Positions 8,847 through 17,903 of a stretch of DNA of 64,000 nucleotides are shown here, piece after piece. Below the pieces are notes generated by a model. That model saw nothing but the letters and a program-made list of their open reading frames with translations. It did not search any database and was not told where the DNA came from. Source of the stretch: QZKY01 sp942492925 (GTDB lineage: Bacteria > Pseudomonadota > Gammaproteobacteria > Burkholderiales > Burkholderiaceae_D); the NCBI GenBank assembly GCA_942492925.1, contig OW818641.1:1178001-1242000 (forward strand), written 5' to 3'. Both the position numbers and the translations under genes were made by a program. Each line of letters starts with the position of its first letter. Position 1 is the first letter of the stretch.

Positions 8847-9512
8847 ATGACGCAGCACACCCGCATCAAGATTTGCGGCCTCACACGGGTGGAGGACGTG
8901 CAAACGGCGCTGGCCGAAGGTGCTGATGCGCTCGGTTTCGTGTTTTATCCCCAAAGTCCGCGTTACGTCACCCCAGAAGCAGCCGTCGTTCTGGTGGCGC
9001 AGGTGCCGGAGACAGTCATCACAGTAGGGCTGTTCGTCAACGCCACGCCGGACGAAGTGATCGAGACGATTGCTCAAGTACAGGTGTCGCTTTTGCAGTT
9101 TCATGGTGATGAAACGCCGGAGCAGTGTGCCTTTATTGCTGCGGCGACGAAAAGGCCATTTCTCCGTGCTTTTCGGGTCAAACCAGATACCACTCCGGAC
9201 GATTTGCTACAATACGAGCAGGAATATCGTGCCGCCAGCGCTTATTTCGCAGGTTTGCTGCTGGACACCCATGTGGACAGTTATGGCGGTTCTGGAAAGG
9301 TTTTCGATTGGTCTCTCATTCCAAAAGATCTCGCGCCTCGGGTCGTTTTAAGTGGTGGCTTGAATGCGCAAAATGTCACTGGCGCCATCGCGCAGGTACG
9401 CCCGTTCGCAGTTGACATCAGCAGTGGTGTCGAACTGACGAAGGGCATCAAGGATGCCGACAAAATCCACGCCTTCATCAGCGCGGTACGTCAGGCAGAT
9501 TCAAGCCAATAG
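8847..9512 (+). CDS. trpF: phosphoribosylanthranilate isomerase
   Basis: A protein of 221 residues that converts N-(5'-phosphoribosyl)anthranilate to the 1-deoxyribulose form in tryptophan biosynthesis. The TIM-barrel signatures of TrpF are present: KICGLTR near the start with the catalytic Cys, GLFVNA, LLQFHGDE, and the phosphate-binding end VVLSGGLNAQN...VDISSGVE. A GGGGGTAA ribosome binding site precedes the ATG. trpB follows after 56 bases. Confidence 0.96.
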   Translation: MTQHTRIKICGLTRVEDVQTALAEGADALGFVFYPQSPRYVTPEAAVVLVAQVPETVITVGLFVNATPDEVIETIAQVQVSLLQFHGDETPEQCAFIAAATKRPFLRAFRVKPDTTPDDLLQYEQEYRAASAYFAGLLLDTHVDSYGGSGKVFDWSLIPKDLAPRVVLSGGLNAQNVTGAIAQVRPFAVDISSGVELTKGIKDADKIHAFISAVRQADSSQ

Positions 9513-9568
9513 TTTCAGACCGCCGTGTTGAACATGCGGTCGGAAACGACAGATCGAAAGACCCGTAC

Positions 9569-10828
9569 ATGAAAACACTCCAACCCAATCAGGGACGTGA
9601 AGTGCCGGATACGACGCCCTTGTTCCATGCGAAGGATTACCATTTACCTGACGCCAAAGGCCATTTTGGCCCCTATGGCGGCATTTTTGTTTCGGAAACG
9701 CTGATTCATGCGCTTGCCGAGCTGAACGACGCCTACGCGCGTTTCAGTCAGGATAAAGACTTCCTCGCCGAGTTCCGTCGCGAGCTCAAGCATTTCGTAG
9801 GACGTCCGTCTCCGGTTTACCATGCCGAGCGCTGGTCAACCATGCAGGGGGGTGCGCAGATTTACTTCAAGCGCGAAGACCTCAACCATACTGGTGCCCA
9901 CAAGATCAACAACGTGATCGGACAAGCCTTGCTCGCCAAGCGCATGGGCAAACCACGCGTGATCGCGGAAACGGGTGCGGGGCAGCACGGGGTGGCGACC
10001 GCCACCATCTGCGCGCGCTTCGGACTCGAGTGCGTGGTGTACATGGGCAGCGAGGACGTGAAGCGCCAGGCACAAAACGTCTATCGCATGAAGCTGTTGG
10101 GGGCGACGGTGGTGCCGGTGGAGTCTGGCTCCAAAACCCTCAAGGATGCGCTGAATGAAGCGATGCGCGACTGGGTGACCAACGTCGCCAATACCTTTTA
10201 CATCATCGGCACCGTCGCGGGGCCGCATCCCTATCCGATGCTGGTGCGCGATTTCCAGTCGGTGATTGGCGAAGAGTGTCTGATCCAGATGCCGGAAATG
10301 ACGGGGCGTCAGCCGGACTATGTGCTGGCTTGCGTGGGCGGCGGCTCGAATGCAATGGGTATTTTCTATCCGTACATCGATCAAAAGAATACGCAGCTCG
10401 TCGGTGTGGAAGCGGCAGGCGAGGGGGTCGCCACCGGCCATCACTCGGCATCTTTGACGGAAGGTTCGCCGGGCGTGCTGCACGGCAATCGCACTTATCT
10501 TTTGCAGGATGAGAACGGGCAAATCATCGAAACGCATTCGGTGTCGGCGGGACTGGATTATCCGGGGGTCGGTCCGGAACATGCCTGGCTGAAGGATAGC
10601 GGTCGGGCGCAGTACGTCACCATCACCGACGATGAAGCGCTGAAAGCATTTCACGATACCTGCCGCATCGAAGGCATTATCCCGGCGCTGGAATCGAGCC
10701 ATGCGATTGCGCATGCGGTCAAGCTGGCGCCCACGCTTGGTAAAGACAAAATTATTCTCGTGAATCTTTCCGGCAGAGGCGATAAAGACATGCACACCGT
10801 CGCCGAGCGCTCTGGCTTGAAATGGTAA
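9569..10828 (+). CDS. trpB: tryptophan synthase beta chain
   Basis: A protein of 419 residues that joins indole and serine to give tryptophan in complex with TrpA. PLP-dependent features are clear: the Schiff-base lysine in HTGAHKINNVIGQA, the phosphate-binding CVGGGSNAMG, and the catalytic Glu segment ETGAGQHGVA. The N-terminus has about 20 extra residues before GHFGPYGGIFVSETL. The stop overlaps the region of the trpA ribosome binding site, consistent with coupled translation. Confidence 0.97.
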   Translation: MKTLQPNQGREVPDTTPLFHAKDYHLPDAKGHFGPYGGIFVSETLIHALAELNDAYARFSQDKDFLAEFRRELKHFVGRPSPVYHAERWSTMQGGAQIYFKREDLNHTGAHKINNVIGQALLAKRMGKPRVIAETGAGQHGVATATICARFGLECVVYMGSEDVKRQAQNVYRMKLLGATVVPVESGSKTLKDALNEAMRDWVTNVANTFYIIGTVAGPHPYPMLVRDFQSVIGEECLIQMPEMTGRQPDYVLACVGGGSNAMGIFYPYIDQKNTQLVGVEAAGEGVATGHHSASLTEGSPGVLHGNRTYLLQDENGQIIETHSVSAGLDYPGVGPEHAWLKDSGRAQYVTITDDEALKAFHDTCRIEGIIPALESSHAIAHAVKLAPTLGKDKIILVNLSGRGDKDMHTVAERSGLKW

Positions 10829-10839
10829 GGGGGGCAGAC

Positions 10840-11637
10840 ATGTCACGCATACAAAATACACTGGCTGCACTGGCCAAACAAAATCGCAAAGGCTTGATCC
10901 CGTTCTTTACCGCGGGTGACCCGGCGCCGGAACTGACCGTCCCCATCATGCATGCACTGGTGGCGGGCGGTGCCGACATCATTGAACTCGGCGTGCCGTT
11001 TTCAGATCCGATGGCGGACGGTCCGGTCATTCAGCGCGCATCCGAACGGGCCTTGGTCAAAGGCGTCACGTTGCGTATGGTCTTGCAATATGTGAAAGCC
11101 TTCCGTGAGAAAAACACAACAACGCCGGTTGTCTTGATGGGGTATGCGAATCCCATCGAACGCATGGGGGTTGACGTTTTTATACGTTCTGCCAAGGACG
11201 CCGAGGTGGACGGGGTGCTGGTCGTGGACTATCCACCGGAGGAAAGCCAAGCTTTTGCCGCAGCCATGAAAGCTAACGGCCTGGACGCGATTTTCTTGCT
11301 GGCGCCCACCTCAACAGAGGAACGGATCAAAAAAATCGGTAAAATGGCGTCCGGTTATGTATATTACGTATCCCTGACCGGGGTGACCGGGTCCGGCAAT
11401 CTCGATGTGGCCAATGTGGCAACGATGGTTTCGAAGATTCGCCAGCAGGTATCGGTTCCGGTGGGGGTAGGATTCGGCATTCGCGATGCGGCAACGGCCA
11501 AAGCGATTGCTGTAACGGCAGATGCTGTGGTGATTGGCAGTCGCATCATTCAGGAATTGGAAAGCGTGCCGCAGGACAAGGCGGCCGAAGCCGTTCAAAC
11601 GTTCTTGTCGGGCATCCGCAAGGCACTGGACGAATAA
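10840..11637 (+). CDS. trpA: tryptophan synthase alpha chain
   Basis: A protein of 265 residues. The ATG at 10840 was chosen because it is preceded by AAGGGGGGCA and starts the family sequence SRIQNTLAALAKQ; an earlier in-frame ATG at 10822 lies inside trpB. TrpA cleaves indole-3-glycerol phosphate. The catalytic Glu and Asp are in IELGVPFSDPMADGP. The glycerol-phosphate loops VSLTGVTG and GFGIRDAATAK are present. The gene is 11 bases after the trpB stop. Confidence 0.97.
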   Translation: MSRIQNTLAALAKQNRKGLIPFFTAGDPAPELTVPIMHALVAGGADIIELGVPFSDPMADGPVIQRASERALVKGVTLRMVLQYVKAFREKNTTTPVVLMGYANPIERMGVDVFIRSAKDAEVDGVLVVDYPPEESQAFAAAMKANGLDAIFLLAPTSTEERIKKIGKMASGYVYYVSLTGVTGSGNLDVANVATMVSKIRQQVSVPVGVGFGIRDAATAKAIAVTADAVVIGSRIIQELESVPQDKAAEAVQTFLSGIRKALDE

Positions 11638-11655
11638 ACGATTTGGTGTGAGAAT

Positions 11656-11678
11656 CCACCCCCTTACGAAGGGGGTGG
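11656..11678 (+). repeat. perfect 10-bp inverted repeat after trpA
   Basis: CCACCCCCTT and AAGGGGGTGG form a perfect stem around the loop ACG, 18 bases after the trpA stop and 91 bases before accD. No T-tract follows, so it is not a standard terminator. It may be an mRNA processing or stability hairpin or a dispersed repeat unit. Confidence 0.6.
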
Positions 11679-11769
11679 CCAGAATGAGAGGGGTCGCGTA
11701 CCATGGCATCCCTCTTACCTTTTTTCCTATCGAGAGAGAAGGGGTCAAAGACGTTTGTCAGGAGACACT

Positions 11770-12642
11770 ATGAGTTGGTTAGACAAGTTGCTGCCGCCGC
11801 GCATTCAGCGGTCCGTATCAAGCACCCGCAAGGCCATGCCGGAGGGGCTGTGGGTCAAATGCCCGTCGTGCGATGCCGTGCTGTACCGTTCTGATCTGGA
11901 AGCCAACGTGCATGTCTGCCCGAAGTGCAGTCACCACATGCGCATTCGCGCGCGCGACCGTCTGGAAGCTTTGCTGGATCAGGAAGGCCGTTACGAGATC
12001 GGCCATGAGACGTTGCCGATCGATACGTTGAAATTCAGGGACAGCAAAAAATACCCGGAGCGTCTGAAAGCGGCCCTTGAAGCCACCGGCGAAACGGATG
12101 CCTTGATCGTCATGGGCGGTTCGATCAAGACCTTGCCGGTCGTGGTGTCCTGTTTTGAATTTGAATTCATGGGCGGTTCCATGGGCTCGGTGGTTGGCGA
12201 GCGTTTCACGCGTGGCGTGCAGGCGGCGATTGACCAGCGCGTGCCTTTTGTGTGTATTGCCGCCAGCGGCGGTGCGCGCATGCAGGAAGGCTTGCTGTCG
12301 CTGTTCCAGATGGCGAAAACCAGCGCGATCCTCACGAAATTGTCCGAGCGCAAGCTTCCCTTCATTTCCGTACTGACCGATCCGACAATGGGGGGCGTCT
12401 CAGCCTCCTTCGCTTTCTTGGGCGATGTCGTGATGGCCGAGCCGAAAGCGCTGGTGGGCTTTGCCGGTGCGCGCGTGATTGCGAACACGGTGCGCGAGAC
12501 ATTGCCGGAAGGTTTCCAGCGCGCCGAATTCCTGCTGGAGAAAGGTGCGATCGACATGATTGTGGATCGTCGTCAGATGCCTGAAGAAATGGCACGACTG
12601 CTGGCGCTGTTGCAGAACCAACCTGCCGAAGCCCTGGCGTAA
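11770..12642 (+). CDS. accD: acetyl-CoA carboxylase carboxyltransferase beta subunit
   Basis: A protein of 290 residues starting at ATG 11770, which has AGGAG six bases upstream; a TTG at 11755 is in frame but less likely. With AccA it transfers carboxyl from biotin to acetyl-CoA, the first step of fatty acid synthesis. The N-terminal zinc ribbon (CPSC...CPKC) is followed by the crotonase-like carboxyltransferase domain. Its oxyanion and CoA segments include ASGGARMQEG and DPTMGGVSASFA. The trpA-accD-folC order is conserved in proteobacteria. Confidence 0.97.
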   Translation: MSWLDKLLPPRIQRSVSSTRKAMPEGLWVKCPSCDAVLYRSDLEANVHVCPKCSHHMRIRARDRLEALLDQEGRYEIGHETLPIDTLKFRDSKKYPERLKAALEATGETDALIVMGGSIKTLPVVVSCFEFEFMGGSMGSVVGERFTRGVQAAIDQRVPFVCIAASGGARMQEGLLSLFQMAKTSAILTKLSERKLPFISVLTDPTMGGVSASFAFLGDVVMAEPKALVGFAGARVIANTVRETLPEGFQRAEFLLEKGAIDMIVDRRQMPEEMARLLALLQNQPAEALA

Positions 12643-12739
12643 TGTCGCGCCATTTTGAAACCGATAACAGCGTTGGTCTGCGACCATGCGTCTTGTTCTC
12701 GGTCTTAAAATGAAACGACGGATATTGCGATAATTTTTT

Positions 12740-12766
12740 GGCCTGGCGGGATCGTCAGGCCTTTTT
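12740..12766 (+). terminator. rho-independent terminator between accD and folC
   Basis: GGCCTG pairs with CAGGCC across a 10-base loop and is followed by TTTTT. It ends only 6 bases before the folC ATG, so it may act as a partial terminator within the operon. Confidence 0.7.
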
Positions 12767-12772
12767 CATTCC

Positions 12773-14056
12773 ATGACAGCGATCACACGATCATTTGACG
12801 ACTGGCTGACCGCCATCGAAAGTTTGCATCCGCAGCAAATCGAGATGGGGTTGGAACGTGTCGCGCAGGTTTATGCACGCATGGGTATGCCGATGTCTTC
12901 TGCCATTATCACGGTGGGTGGCACCAACGGCAAAGGGTCAACGTGTGCGATGCTCGAAGCGATGCTGATGGCCGCCGGCTATCGCGTGGGCTTGTACACG
13001 TCGCCGCATCTGCATCGTTTCAATGAGCGGGCACGCGTGAATGGCGAACTGGCTTCCGATGAAGCGCTGGTTCGTCAATTCGAAGCGGTTGAAGCGGCGC
13101 GGGGCGAGACATCGCTGACCTACTTTGAATTCACCACACTGGCCATTCTGCGGCTGTTTGCCGAAGCCAAACTGGACATCGTCATTCTGGAAGTCGGTCT
13201 CGGCGGTCGGCTGGATGCCGTGAACATTCTCGATGCGGATGTGGCCATCGTTACTAATGTGGATATCGATCACGTCGATTATCTGGGGAATACGCGCGAG
13301 CAGATCGGCTTCGAGAAGGCGGGCATTTTCCGGCGCAAGCGCGTGGCGATTTGCGGTGATTTCGATCCACCCGCCTCGCTGGTGGAGCAGGCGCTGAACG
13401 TGCGCGCCGACTTGCGCGTGATCGGTCGCGACTTTCGCGGCGAAACCTTCGACGGCCACTGGCATTGGAGTGGGCGGACTCAACGCCGCGATAGTCTGGA
13501 TTGGCCCGCCTTGTATGGACGCAATCAGATTGCGAACGCCTCGGCCGCGCTGGCCGCGCTGGAAGCCTTGCATGAACGCTTTCCCGTGACGGACGACGCG
13601 GTGCGTACCGGATTGTCCCGCGCCAAAGTTGCCGGACGCTTTCAGGTATTGCCGGGAAAGCCCACGGTGATTCTGGATGTGGCTCATAACCCACATGCGG
13701 CTGCCGTTTTGTCTGACAATCTTGTCAGGATGGAAGGCTATCTCCAGACCCATGCCGTATTTGGCGCCATGCGAGACAAGGATATCGATGCGGTCATCGC
13801 TCGCTTGAAAGCGCATGTCGATCACTGGTATGTGACGGACTTGCCCTTGCCGCGCGCCGCATCGGCGGCGGAAATTGCCGAAAAATTACGATTGGCCGGA
13901 GCCGAATCGGTGAGCACGATTCAAACCTTTTCTTCCCCTATGACGGCACTCGCACAAGCGAGGAGTCAAGCAGGGGAAAATGATAGAATCGCAGTATTTG
14001 GATCATTCTGGACAGTGGCTGGTGTGGCCGAGTCAGAAATCAACCGAGATCGTTAA
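12773..14056 (+). CDS. folC: dihydrofolate synthase / folylpolyglutamate synthase
   Basis: A protein of 427 residues, the normal FolC length. It adds glutamate to dihydropteroate and to folates. The Mur-ligase-type ATP-binding loop GGTNGKGSTCAMLEA lies near residues 45-60. The metal and substrate segment EVGLGGRLDAVN and the C-terminal Mur-ligase segment ILDVAHNPHAA are present. The ATG follows directly on a terminator hairpin and has no clear ribosome binding site, which is unusual. dedD starts 5 bases after the stop. Confidence 0.95.
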   Translation: MTAITRSFDDWLTAIESLHPQQIEMGLERVAQVYARMGMPMSSAIITVGGTNGKGSTCAMLEAMLMAAGYRVGLYTSPHLHRFNERARVNGELASDEALVRQFEAVEAARGETSLTYFEFTTLAILRLFAEAKLDIVILEVGLGGRLDAVNILDADVAIVTNVDIDHVDYLGNTREQIGFEKAGIFRRKRVAICGDFDPPASLVEQALNVRADLRVIGRDFRGETFDGHWHWSGRTQRRDSLDWPALYGRNQIANASAALAALEALHERFPVTDDAVRTGLSRAKVAGRFQVLPGKPTVILDVAHNPHAAAVLSDNLVRMEGYLQTHAVFGAMRDKDIDAVIARLKAHVDHWYVTDLPLPRAASAAEIAEKLRLAGAESVSTIQTFSSPMTALAQARSQAGENDRIAVFGSFWTVAGVAESEINRDR

Positions 14057-14061
14057 TTGGA

Positions 14062-14865
14062 ATGAGCTGGTTTTCTTTCCTGAAAAAGAAGAAGTCGGAA
14101 ATGACGTCTGAGCAGACGCCTGAGCAGGCTGAACTGTATGCTCAGGTTGAAGACGTCCCGGTGAAAACGCGAGGACGCGGTAAGACCAAGGATGATCAGC
14201 CTGATCCGGCCTTGCCCGAGAAAAAGCGCGCAAGAAGACGTTTGGTCGGTGCGGTGGCCATGACGCTGGCGCTGGTTATTGTGTTACCGATGGTGCTGGA
14301 TGCCGAGCCAAAGCCCGTTGCGGACGATGTCATTATCCATATCCCATCAAAAAACAAGCCGTCGAAATTGAGCGTGGACAATCCGGGAATGGCCGACACA
14401 GCGGCCGCGCCGGAGAAGGCTGAAGCGACAGCACAGGCGGCTCAAGTGGAAGCGCCGAAAAACACGAATGAAAAGGCTGCGGACAAAACGGTAGTCAACG
14501 CAGCGGACAGTGCCGTCGCCGCGAAAGCAGTGACAGAGAAGACTGTGGCAGCAAAGCCTGCACCCGAATCCGAGAAGAAGACCAAGGCCGCGGAGAAAAA
14601 GAACAGTGATGCCAAATCAGCCGAAGTAGCGCCAAAAAACAAAGTCATGATTCAGGTGGCGGCACTCGCGTCTGCGGACAAGGTCAAAGAGTTGCGGGGA
14701 AAACTGAAAAAGGCCGGTTTCAAATCCGTGACCCAGAAAGTGGCGACGGAAGGTGGGGAGCGCATCCGGGTCAGAGTGGGGCCATACGCCAGCAAGAAAG
14801 AGGCAGAGAAGGTCTGTCCGAAGTTAAATAAAATGAAGTTGAAGTGCACGCTGGTGTCGAACTGA
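14062..14865 (+). CDS. dedD: SPOR-domain cell division protein (DedD type)
   Basis: A protein of 267 residues with a cytoplasmic N-terminus rich in Lys and Gln, one membrane helix (about residues 62-83), and an Ala/Lys/Glu-rich periplasmic linker. The C-terminal SPOR domain (about 194-267) contains IQVAALASADKVKEL and RVRVGPYASKKEAE. SPOR domains bind denuded glycan strands at the division septum. Position between folC and cvpA is the same as that of dedD in E. coli. The start is 5 bases after folC, so translation is likely coupled. Confidence 0.9.
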   Translation: MSWFSFLKKKKSEMTSEQTPEQAELYAQVEDVPVKTRGRGKTKDDQPDPALPEKKRARRRLVGAVAMTLALVIVLPMVLDAEPKPVADDVIIHIPSKNKPSKLSVDNPGMADTAAAPEKAEATAQAAQVEAPKNTNEKAADKTVVNAADSAVAAKAVTEKTVAAKPAPESEKKTKAAEKKNSDAKSAEVAPKNKVMIQVAALASADKVKELRGKLKKAGFKSVTQKVATEGGERIRVRVGPYASKKEAEKVCPKLNKMKLKCTLVSN

Positions 14866-14888
14866 TACAGTCGCAATAAGGTTTTGCT

Positions 14889-15377
14889 TTGACGATTTTT
14901 GATTATCTCGTGCTCTTTGTGCTGATCTGTTCGATTGTGATCAGTGCATTGAATGGGTTTGTGAAAGAGGGGTTGTCTTTCCTTGGATGGAATGTCGCCT
15001 TCCTGGTGGCCAATGCCTACGGTGACGCGTTGGCGAAATTGTTGCCGGATTGGTTTTCAAACACCACGGCGGTGTTGATTACGGCTTATGTGGTGCTATT
15101 CATTGGGGTGAAATTGCTGGTCATGATGCTGGAAAAAGCCTTACAGCGCATGGTGGAGGAAGGTGGGTACAAAACAGCCAATCGCGGATTGGGTGCCCTG
15201 TTCGGGTTGGGCAAGGGCGTGGTGATTGTGCTGGCGGTGACCTTGCTATGCGGGACAACCGCCATTCCGCAGCAGCCGTTTTGGAAGCAGGCGCTATTGA
15301 GCCCGCTGGCTGAAGCAGGCGTAAAAATGATCATGCCGCTGTTGCCGTACAGTTTTGCAAGACAAATACATTTTTAA
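14889..15377 (+). CDS. cvpA: CvpA family membrane protein
   Basis: A protein of 162 residues with a TTG start, supported by AAGG 8 bases upstream and by the family N-terminus TIFDYLVLFVLICS. It is an inner-membrane protein with about four hydrophobic helices. CvpA was first linked to colicin V production and is otherwise connected to envelope stress tolerance. The conserved stretch SALNGFVKEGLSFLGW is present. Gene order dedD-cvpA-purF is conserved. Confidence 0.92.
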   Translation: MTIFDYLVLFVLICSIVISALNGFVKEGLSFLGWNVAFLVANAYGDALAKLLPDWFSNTTAVLITAYVVLFIGVKLLVMMLEKALQRMVEEGGYKTANRGLGALFGLGKGVVIVLAVTLLCGTTAIPQQPFWKQALLSPLAEAGVKMIMPLLPYSFARQIHF

Positions 15378-15403
15378 AAACTGAAATTTTTTAGGAGTCC
15401 ACC

Positions 15404-16918
15404 ATGTGTGGTGTTGTCGGTATTGTTTCATATGCTCCCGTTAACCAGTTGATCTACGACACGCTGCTTTTGTTGCAGCATCGGGGTCAGGATGCTGCAG
15501 GCATCGCAACCAATAACGGCAATACGTTCACGATGCACAAGGCCAATGGTCTGGTGCGCGACGTTTTCCGCACGCGCAACATGCGTTCGCTCATGGGCAA
15601 CTCGGGTATTGGGCAAGTGCGTTATCCGACTGCAGGAACGTCCAGTGCCGAAGAAGCCCAACCGTTTTACGTGAACGCGCCCTTCGGCATCACGCTGGCG
15701 CATAATGGCAATCTGACCAACTGGGAACAGTTGCGTGCCGAAATGTTCAAGAATGACCGCCGTCACATCAATACCAACTCCGACTCTGAAGTGCTGCTCA
15801 ACGTGCTGGCGCATGAGATTGAACTGGCGGCGACAGGTTCGCTTGACCCGGCGGCGGTGTTCAAGGCCGTGACGCAAGTGCACAAACGTGTGCGCGGCTC
15901 CTACGGCGTGGTGGCGCAAATTGCCGATTTCGGTTTGATCGCGTTCCGCGACCCCTTCGGTATTCGTCCGTTGTGCTTGGGGTTTGCCGAAAGCGACAAA
16001 GGCATCGAGTACATGATCGCCAGTGAATCGGCGGCGCTCGAAGGCATGGGCTTCAAATTGCTGCGAGACGTGGCACCGGGCGAAGCCATTTTCATTGATC
16101 TCGATGGCAAGCTTTACAACCAGCAATGTGCGGAGAAGCCCTCACTGAATCCTTGTGCATTCGAGTATGTGTATTTCGCCCGTCCGGATTCGATCATTGA
16201 TGGGGCCTCGGTTTATGCGACACGTTTGAAGATGGGCGAGCACCTCGCTGAAAAAATTAAACGCGAATTCCGCAGCGGCGACATTGATGTCGTGATGCCG
16301 ATTCCGGAGTCCTCGCGCCCCTCTACGGTGGAACTGGCGAGCAAGCTGAATCTCGAATACCGCGAAGGCTTCGTGCGTAACCGCTACATTGGCCGCACCT
16401 TCATCATGCCGGGACAGGAAACGCGCTCGCGTTCCGTGCGTCAGAAATTGAATGTGAACCCGTCGGAATTCAAGGGTAAATCCGTGCTGCTGGTGGATGA
16501 CTCCATCGTGCGTGGTACCACGAGCCGCGAAATCGTACAGATGGCCCGTGCCGCCGGTGCGCGTCGCGTGATTTTTGCTTCGGCAGCGCCGCCGGTGATT
16601 TATCCGAATGTGTACGGCATCGACATGCCGACGCGCAGCGAACTGATCGCGCATGGACGCACCGAGGCAGAAGTGTGCCGCGAGATTACGGCGGATGCGT
16701 TGGTGTATCAGGATATCGACGGTTTGCGCCGTTCCATTTCCGACATCAACCCCGCGCTCAAGAGCCTGGATGCTTCCTGCTTCGACGGGCATTACGTGAC
16801 CGGTGACATCACGCCAGAGTATCTGGATCGACTGGAATCGAGTCGCAACAATGCGCGATCCGATAGCGAGGACGCGGAACGTTCACAACTCAATTTGAAT
16901 CTCGCGCTCATCGACTGA
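15404..16918 (+). CDS. purF: amidophosphoribosyltransferase
   Basis: A protein of 504 residues catalysing the first committed step of purine synthesis, forming phosphoribosylamine from PRPP and glutamine. Residue 2 is the glutamine-amidotransferase nucleophile (MCGVVGIV), exposed once the first Met is removed. The PRPP-binding loop VLLVDDSIVRGTTSREI is intact. No long propeptide is present, as in the E. coli type. AGGAGTCCACC precedes the ATG. Confidence 0.97.
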   Translation: MCGVVGIVSYAPVNQLIYDTLLLLQHRGQDAAGIATNNGNTFTMHKANGLVRDVFRTRNMRSLMGNSGIGQVRYPTAGTSSAEEAQPFYVNAPFGITLAHNGNLTNWEQLRAEMFKNDRRHINTNSDSEVLLNVLAHEIELAATGSLDPAAVFKAVTQVHKRVRGSYGVVAQIADFGLIAFRDPFGIRPLCLGFAESDKGIEYMIASESAALEGMGFKLLRDVAPGEAIFIDLDGKLYNQQCAEKPSLNPCAFEYVYFARPDSIIDGASVYATRLKMGEHLAEKIKREFRSGDIDVVMPIPESSRPSTVELASKLNLEYREGFVRNRYIGRTFIMPGQETRSRSVRQKLNVNPSEFKGKSVLLVDDSIVRGTTSREIVQMARAAGARRVIFASAAPPVIYPNVYGIDMPTRSELIAHGRTEAEVCREITADALVYQDIDGLRRSISDINPALKSLDASCFDGHYVTGDITPEYLDRLESSRNNARSDSEDAERSQLNLNLALID

Positions 16919-16945
16919 CGTTGGTTTTCAATCAGAGACACGATT

Positions 16946-16983
16946 AACGCCCGATTCCGGCTTGTGCTGGACTCGGGCGTTTT
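16946..16983 (+). terminator. rho-independent terminator after purF
   Basis: AACGCCCGA pairs perfectly with TCGGGCGTT across an 18-base loop and runs into TTTT. It starts 27 bases after the purF stop and closes the trp-acc-pur block. Confidence 0.75.
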
Positions 16984-17079
16984 GCGATGGCCTGAGTTTT
17001 ATATGCTTCTGTCACCGGCGGCGAGATAATTGTCGGCGTATGCCGTCCTGAAACAAGTGCTTGGATTGCTTTTCATGCC

Positions 17080-17727
17080 ATGGAAGATGTAATCGCCTAC
17101 TGGAAACCGCGTTTGTTGGACTTGGCAGCGGCGCATGGTGAAGCGGATGGCGCCCACGATCTCAATCATCTGCATCGTGTCTGGAATAATGCGCAAAAGT
17201 TGTTGAGCGGTCACGTAGCGGCGGATCGACTGGTTGTACTGGCGGCGACCTATCTTCACGACATCGTCAATCTTCCGAAGACCCATCCTGAGCGTCCTTT
17301 GGCTTCCACCCAGGCAGCGCAGGTCGCTTGCCAGCAATTGGCCGCGCTGAATTTTCCGAATGAAAAACTCGCCGGCGTTCGTCATGCGATTGAAGCGCAC
17401 AGTTTCTCTGCAAATGTGACGCCGCAAACCATCGAAGCCAAAATTGTGCAGGATGCCGACCGTCTTGACGCCTTGGGGTTTGTCGGTATGGCTCGCCTTT
17501 TCTACACGGCGGGGCGCATGGGGTCAAAACTTGCACACGCCACCGATCCGCTAGCCCTTGAGCGCATTCCGGACGACAAGGCCTATGCGCTTGACCACAT
17601 TGAGGTCAAACTGGTGCGCATCGCCGGCACCATGCAAACCCTGGAAGGGCGCAGGCTGTGCGAGGCGCGTCTGGAACGATTGCGGGCATTTCGCTCGGCG
17701 TTTTTGGCAGAGTGGATGGAAGAATGA
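17080..17727 (+). CDS. HD-domain phosphohydrolase (YedJ-like)
   Basis: A protein of 215 residues with a metal-dependent HD phosphohydrolase pattern: an early His in HDLNHLHRVW, the HD pair in TYLHDIVNL, a later His in HAIEAHSF and the closing Asp in IVQDADRLDALG. This arrangement resembles the E. coli YedJ group, whose physiological substrate is not established. It has its own short upstream region after the purF terminator. The exact substrate, possibly a nucleotide, is unknown. Confidence 0.85.
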   Translation: MEDVIAYWKPRLLDLAAAHGEADGAHDLNHLHRVWNNAQKLLSGHVAADRLVVLAATYLHDIVNLPKTHPERPLASTQAAQVACQQLAALNFPNEKLAGVRHAIEAHSFSANVTPQTIEAKIVQDADRLDALGFVGMARLFYTAGRMGSKLAHATDPLALERIPDDKAYALDHIEVKLVRIAGTMQTLEGRRLCEARLERLRAFRSAFLAEWMEE

Positions 17728-17828
17728 CGACGACCATGGAACGACCTGTCGAGAACTTGTGCGTTTAAAAGCGGATCATGCTCGCAGAGGGGGGCATTGA
17801 TTTTGCTGCGACACAACAGGTTGATTGA

Positions 17829-17872
17829 TTTACCCGGGTAAATTTGACATTTCTATTTTACCCGGATATAAT
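17829..17872 (+). promoter_or_regulatory. sigma-70 promoter with palindromic operators before the DUF2239 gene
   Basis: TTGACA (17844-17849) and TATAAT (17867-17872) are both full consensus and are separated by exactly 17 bases. A perfect 14-base palindrome, TTTACCCGGGTAAA (17829-17842), ends one base before the -35 box. A second near copy, TTTACCCGGATA (17857-17868), occupies the spacer and touches the -10 box. This is the expected layout of a strong promoter under repression by a dimeric regulator. Confidence 0.85.
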
Positions 17873-17903
17873 TTCGCCCATACTTAAAGTTCGAGGTGAC
17901 GCA

